Part shown: positions 61,204 to 64,000 of the stretch, one piece after another
Layout of the letters: the number at the start of each line of letters is the position of its first letter
Numbering within the stretch: position 1 is the stretch's first letter
Assembly: GCA_964590195.1 (NCBI GenBank)
Contig: CAZPWJ010000011.1
Location: forward strand, 17,189-81,188
Origin: GCA-2731375 sp964590195
Lineage (GTDB): Bacteria; Pseudomonadota; Alphaproteobacteria; GCA-2731375
Reading direction: 5' to 3'
DNA length: 64,000 nucleotides
The notes under the pieces: generated by a model
Databases searched by the model: none
Seen by the model: only the letters and a program-made list of their open reading frames with translations
What the model was told of the DNA's origin: nothing
Made by a program: the position numbers and the translations under genes

Positions 61204-62166
61204 TTAGGTGCCATTGTCATCAATGCGGCGCTCCTGCGGGAAACGCAGTTTGACGGTAGTTCCAAATCCGACCCTGCTTTCCAATTCGAATGCGGCATCG
61301 TGTAACTCGGTCAATTTTTTGGAGAATGGCAGGCCCAGACCGGTCCCCTCGTGCTTGCGGGTCCTTGGATTTGAAATCTGCCCAAATGGCTCCAACGCCT
61401 TTGTGATGTCAGCAGCTGCGATGCCGATACCGTTATCCGCCACGGTCACTAAAACTCTGCCATCGATTTCAATTTTTGAACTGATCGTAATCGCCCCACC
61501 CTCGTCAGTAAACTTCGTACAATTGGAAAGCAAATTCAGCATGATCTGTTTGATTGCCCGTTCATCGCCAAGAATGACCGGCGAGCGTGGATCGAAATCG
61601 GTATCGATCTTTATGGATTTTCTTTCAGCTCGATCCCTGATCATGCGAACCGTGGAGTCAACCACTCGATTCAATACTACCGCGCCCTCTGCTAGGCTCA
61701 CCGCACCGGCTTCGATCCTCGACAAGTCGAGCACGTCAGAGATAAGATCAAGCAGAAGAGCGCCACTGTTATGAATATCGGAAGCGTACTCCTTGTACCT
61801 TTCAGAACCCAGTGGGCCAAAACTCTCTCGTCTCATGACCTCCGAAAATCCGAGAATAGCATTCAAGGGTGTGCGCAGCTCATGGCTCATATTGGCCAGA
61901 AACTCAGACTTTGCACTATTCGCGGCCTCGGCGTACTCCTTGGACTGCACTAATTCGCGCTCGATACGCTTCCGTTCACTCACGTCTCGTGCGGTTCCTT
62001 CAATTCCAAGAACGTCGCCTTCGTCATTACGGTAAAATTGAGCATTGGTGGAGACCCAGACTTCGTGCCCAGATTTGTGACGAAGGGGAGCCTCGTAGGC
62101 AACGACATTTCCGCCAGAGCTTTCGAGTTCCTTGAGAAATGCAGTTCGGTCATCGGGATAAGCCAC
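61204..62166 (-). CDS. C-terminal part of a disrupted PAS histidine kinase
   Basis: Open frame of 320 residues beginning in the middle of a PAS domain (YPDDRTAFLKELE, then RHKSGHEVWVSTNAQFYRN). HisKA with SHELRTPLN and HATPase with LLSNCTKFTDEGG, VADNGIGI and GTGLGLPFSKKL are complete, so the catalytic part could still work if translated. The frame opens at GTG 62166 only because a TGA lies upstream in the inserted DNA; no ribosome site is visible. The N-terminal half of the same gene is at 62471-63781. Confidence 0.75.
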   Translation of the reverse strand: MAYPDDRTAFLKELESSGGNVVAYEAPLRHKSGHEVWVSTNAQFYRNDEGDVLGIEGTARDVSERKRIERELVQSKEYAEAANSAKSEFLANMSHELRTPLNAILGFSEVMRRESFGPLGSERYKEYASDIHNSGALLLDLISDVLDLSRIEAGAVSLAEGAVVLNRVVDSTVRMIRDRAERKSIKIDTDFDPRSPVILGDERAIKQIMLNLLSNCTKFTDEGGAITISSKIEIDGRVLVTVADNGIGIAAADITKALEPFGQISNPRTRKHEGTGLGLPFSKKLTELHDAAFELESRVGFGTTVKLRFPQERRIDDNGT

Positions 62167-62167
62167 A

Positions 62168-62525
62168 TGAGGCGAAGATCAATATCGGCGCCTCTGCCAC
62201 CTACTGGAGGCACAGGAGAAGCCGGGAACTTGGTCGGTGACGCCCAGTACCAACCACGATCGAGCATAGACGCAGGCGCCCAATCGACCGGCTGCAGAAT
62301 CCGCTCATATCTGCGCGCCGAATTGTCCCATTTGTCTTGGCGGCGCCTGGCATAAAACGGGTGTTCTGGGCTGACGGTGAGGCCCGGATGCCCGTGGCCG
62401 CGAATATGTACGAGCGGGCGTACCGATCGGTGCGTTTCCATTACGCGGCGCCAACGCCCCCGGTGCGTCATCACTTCGTCATCAACATCAATCTCGTCGA
62501 TTGGTCGATATCCGGCTCGGGTAGG
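62168..62525 (-). other. Intein N-terminal (Hint) fragment inside the kinase gene
   Basis: A third reading frame across the break encodes TRAGYRPIDEIDVDDEVMTH, RGRWRRV, then HIRGHGHPGLTVSPEHPFYA, WAPASMLDRGWYWASP and GGRGADIDLRLMWL. These match the block A tail, block B (TxxHPF) and the start of the LAGLIDADG region of large inteins. The N-terminal Cys and everything after LMWL are absent. Kinase sequence resumes in a different frame on both sides. Boundaries are good to about 10 nt. Confidence 0.75.
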
Positions 62526-63781
62526 CGAAGTGCTTCCTCGGCTCGCTTTCGGTCGGTGATGTCACGTATCGCCCCGACTGAACGCGAGACAATTCCTCGA
62601 TCGTCAGTGATCGGTTCCGCCCGTTCCTGGACAAATCGTATTCTTCCGTCGGGCCGAATTATTCGATATTCCAAATCCAACGGTTTTGATTTAGCCGGGT
62701 CCTCTCGGAATCCCTCATAGAAGACCCCTATAGCATGATCAACAACCTTACGGTCGTCGGCAAATATCAATTCCAAATATCCCGCATGTGTGGCGGCTTT
62801 CGCCAGTAATTCTTCTTGTGAGAGGCCAAAAATGGTAGCCGCCTGTTGCGAACAGGAAAGCATCTTCTGACCATCATCATCCCATTTCCAATGTCCTATC
62901 TTTGCGATTTCCTCAGCCTGGACGAGAAGATCCGTACTTTGCTTTAGCTCCCTTTCCACACGTTTGCGTTCGCTGATATCGGCGACAAGGCTAAAGAGTC
63001 CATTGATGTTTCCGTGCGGACCAATGTCAGGCAAATAGCTTATCTCAACATCCCGTGTTACGCCTTCCGGATAGGTCAGCGTTCGCTCGAATTTCTGGGG
63101 CTCACCGGCGAGAGCCTTGTCGAGCAACGGCGCCAATGTTTTGTATGCTGTATCGCCGAGATTTTCCTTGACCGTTCGACCAAGGATTTGGCCGGCTTTT
63201 TGCGCGAACCATTGTTCCGCAGTCTTATTGACGAAGACGTATCGCTGCTCCGCGTCCAGACGTGTAATTAACGCTGGCAGATTGTCAGTGACCGTAACGA
63301 GTTCACCAGTCCGCTCTTCGACCAATTCGGCAAGATGGTCGCGATGGCGAACAAGTTCGTTTTGGAAATGTTTTGCCTCGTCCCGCGCTTTCTTAAGTTC
63401 AGTGATGTCGTGGACCCAAAAGATAACTTCTTTTGCAGCCACTGGGGAACGCTCCCAAGTCAGAACGCACCAAATCAAGGATCCGTCAGCTTTCTTCTGC
63501 CGAACCTCTCGCGAAACCCGCCCGTCGCGGCGAAAAGCCTCAACAAATTCGTCCCGATCAGCCAAATTGACCCAAAAATTCTTGGCGGAGTTTCCCAGGA
63601 AGTCTTCCCGCTTCACACCCATTATCTCAAGATTTTTGTCGTTTACATATTTGACCGTGCCGCTTTCAATGTCTGAAATTCCAACGCCGATAGGGCTGGA
63701 ATCGAGGATAGCTCGCAAACGATCCTCGGCATTCAAATCGGTGCCGGTAGGAATGCTCAACTCATCAATTTTGTTTGCCAT
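62471..63781 (-). CDS. N-terminal PAS-repeat part of a disrupted histidine kinase
   Basis: 436-residue open frame with three PAS/PAC units (about residues 20-130, 165-275 and 300-415), each closed by a PAC-type ending (DITELKKARDEA; DISERKRVERELKQ; DITDRKRAEEALR). Real homology ends at EEALRLP; the remaining 17 or so codons are read from the inserted intein DNA and end at a TGA. No membrane segment. Together with 61204-62166 this would have been a cytoplasmic multi-PAS kinase of roughly 800 residues. AT-richer than the left part of the window. Confidence 0.75.
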   Translation of the reverse strand: MANKIDELSIPTGTDLNAEDRLRAILDSSPIGVGISDIESGTVKYVNDKNLEIMGVKREDFLGNSAKNFWVNLADRDEFVEAFRRDGRVSREVRQKKADGSLIWCVLTWERSPVAAKEVIFWVHDITELKKARDEAKHFQNELVRHRDHLAELVEERTGELVTVTDNLPALITRLDAEQRYVFVNKTAEQWFAQKAGQILGRTVKENLGDTAYKTLAPLLDKALAGEPQKFERTLTYPEGVTRDVEISYLPDIGPHGNINGLFSLVADISERKRVERELKQSTDLLVQAEEIAKIGHWKWDDDGQKMLSCSQQAATIFGLSQEELLAKAATHAGYLELIFADDRKVVDHAIGVFYEGFREDPAKSKPLDLEYRIIRPDGRIRFVQERAEPITDDRGIVSRSVGAIRDITDRKRAEEALRLPEPDIDQSTRLMLMTK

Positions 63782-64000
63782 TTTCCAGATATAAACCAGC
63801 TTCTTGACGCGCAGAGTATTGCGATGTTCTAGTCTTTTCTTCCAAATATTCGCATGAGCATCCTTCGAAAGTTATTTTCGTATCTTTTTATAGAAGGTTA
63901 GAGAACTTACGCAGGAATCATATAAAATTCAGTACTACTTTTATCATAGCGTGCCTATCCGGTTAACGCAGACACCCACTTCATGTAGGGTGCTTCCAAT

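Noticed and set aside
61980..62474. Calling the Hint-encoding frame a functional intein or separate gene
   Set aside because: The N-terminal nucleophile, the C-terminal splice half and the endonuclease are missing, and its 3' part reads through kinase DNA in the wrong frame; it is treated as a fragment.
1..64000. CRISPR arrays, rRNA, complete insertion sequences or phage modules
   Set aside because: No regularly spaced repeats, no rRNA-like stretches and no intact transposase, integrase or capsid-type genes were seen on either strand.

Overview
The window looks like a chromosomal contig from a GC-rich alphaproteobacterium, most likely Rhodospirillales. The pointers are an AapJQMP/Bzt-type amino acid transporter, a PAS_5-type protein, DUF993 and HpaI catabolic genes, and many dense operons with short or negative gene spacing. 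No rRNA, intact tRNA, CRISPR array, integrase or complete transposase is visible. The left 55 kb is an ordinary metabolic chromosome. From about 55.6 kb rightwards the sequence becomes patchier and, by eye, less GC-rich.

Bases 1-10862 carry a 5'-truncated acyl-CoA synthetase, a sensor-kinase-like protein that has lost its phospho-acceptor histidine, a secreted Sel1-repeat protein, a Na+/H+ antiporter overlapping a NUDIX hydrolase, and a run of cysteine synthase, AlaX editing protein, 3-mercaptopyruvate sulfurtransferase and a double-GNAT protein. Bases 10869-19477 hold the aapJQMP transporter on the minus strand, divergent from a metC-modABC unit (cystathionine beta-lyase and molybdate uptake).

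Bases 20357-31203 form one regulon-like catabolic cluster. A TetR regulator and nine tightly packed minus-strand genes (DapA-like enzyme, NitT/TauT-type ABC permease and ATPase, two Gfo/Idh/MocA dehydrogenases, a DUF993 protein, an enolase-superfamily enzyme, a sugar-isomerase-like protein and an HpaI aldolase) face a divergent substrate-binding protein. Two copies of a GTAAC-N6-GTTAC palindrome flank the regulator gene. The substrate is unknown.

Bases 31262-55568 hold mixed metabolic genes: a zinc alcohol dehydrogenase overlapping an alkyl-sulfatase lipoprotein, a tandem SDR duplication, a paired acyl-CoA dehydrogenase operon, an old-yellow-enzyme-type reductase, an MFS pump, an amidohydrolase, a PAS hybrid kinase, two adjacent HTH regulators and a truncated hemoglobin. 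One small helical protein ends in a FliM/CheZ-like motif.

Bases 55600-64000 look like an accreted island. Three 3' tRNA fragments lie in the same orientation near 55.7, 58.8 and 61.1 kb, and two of them form a 39-nt direct repeat with one mismatch. At the right end a PAS/histidine-kinase gene is broken by about 350 bp encoding the N-terminal (Hint) part of an intein, out of frame with the kinase. This foreign fragment and the tRNA-fragment mosaic are the most unusual structures in the window.
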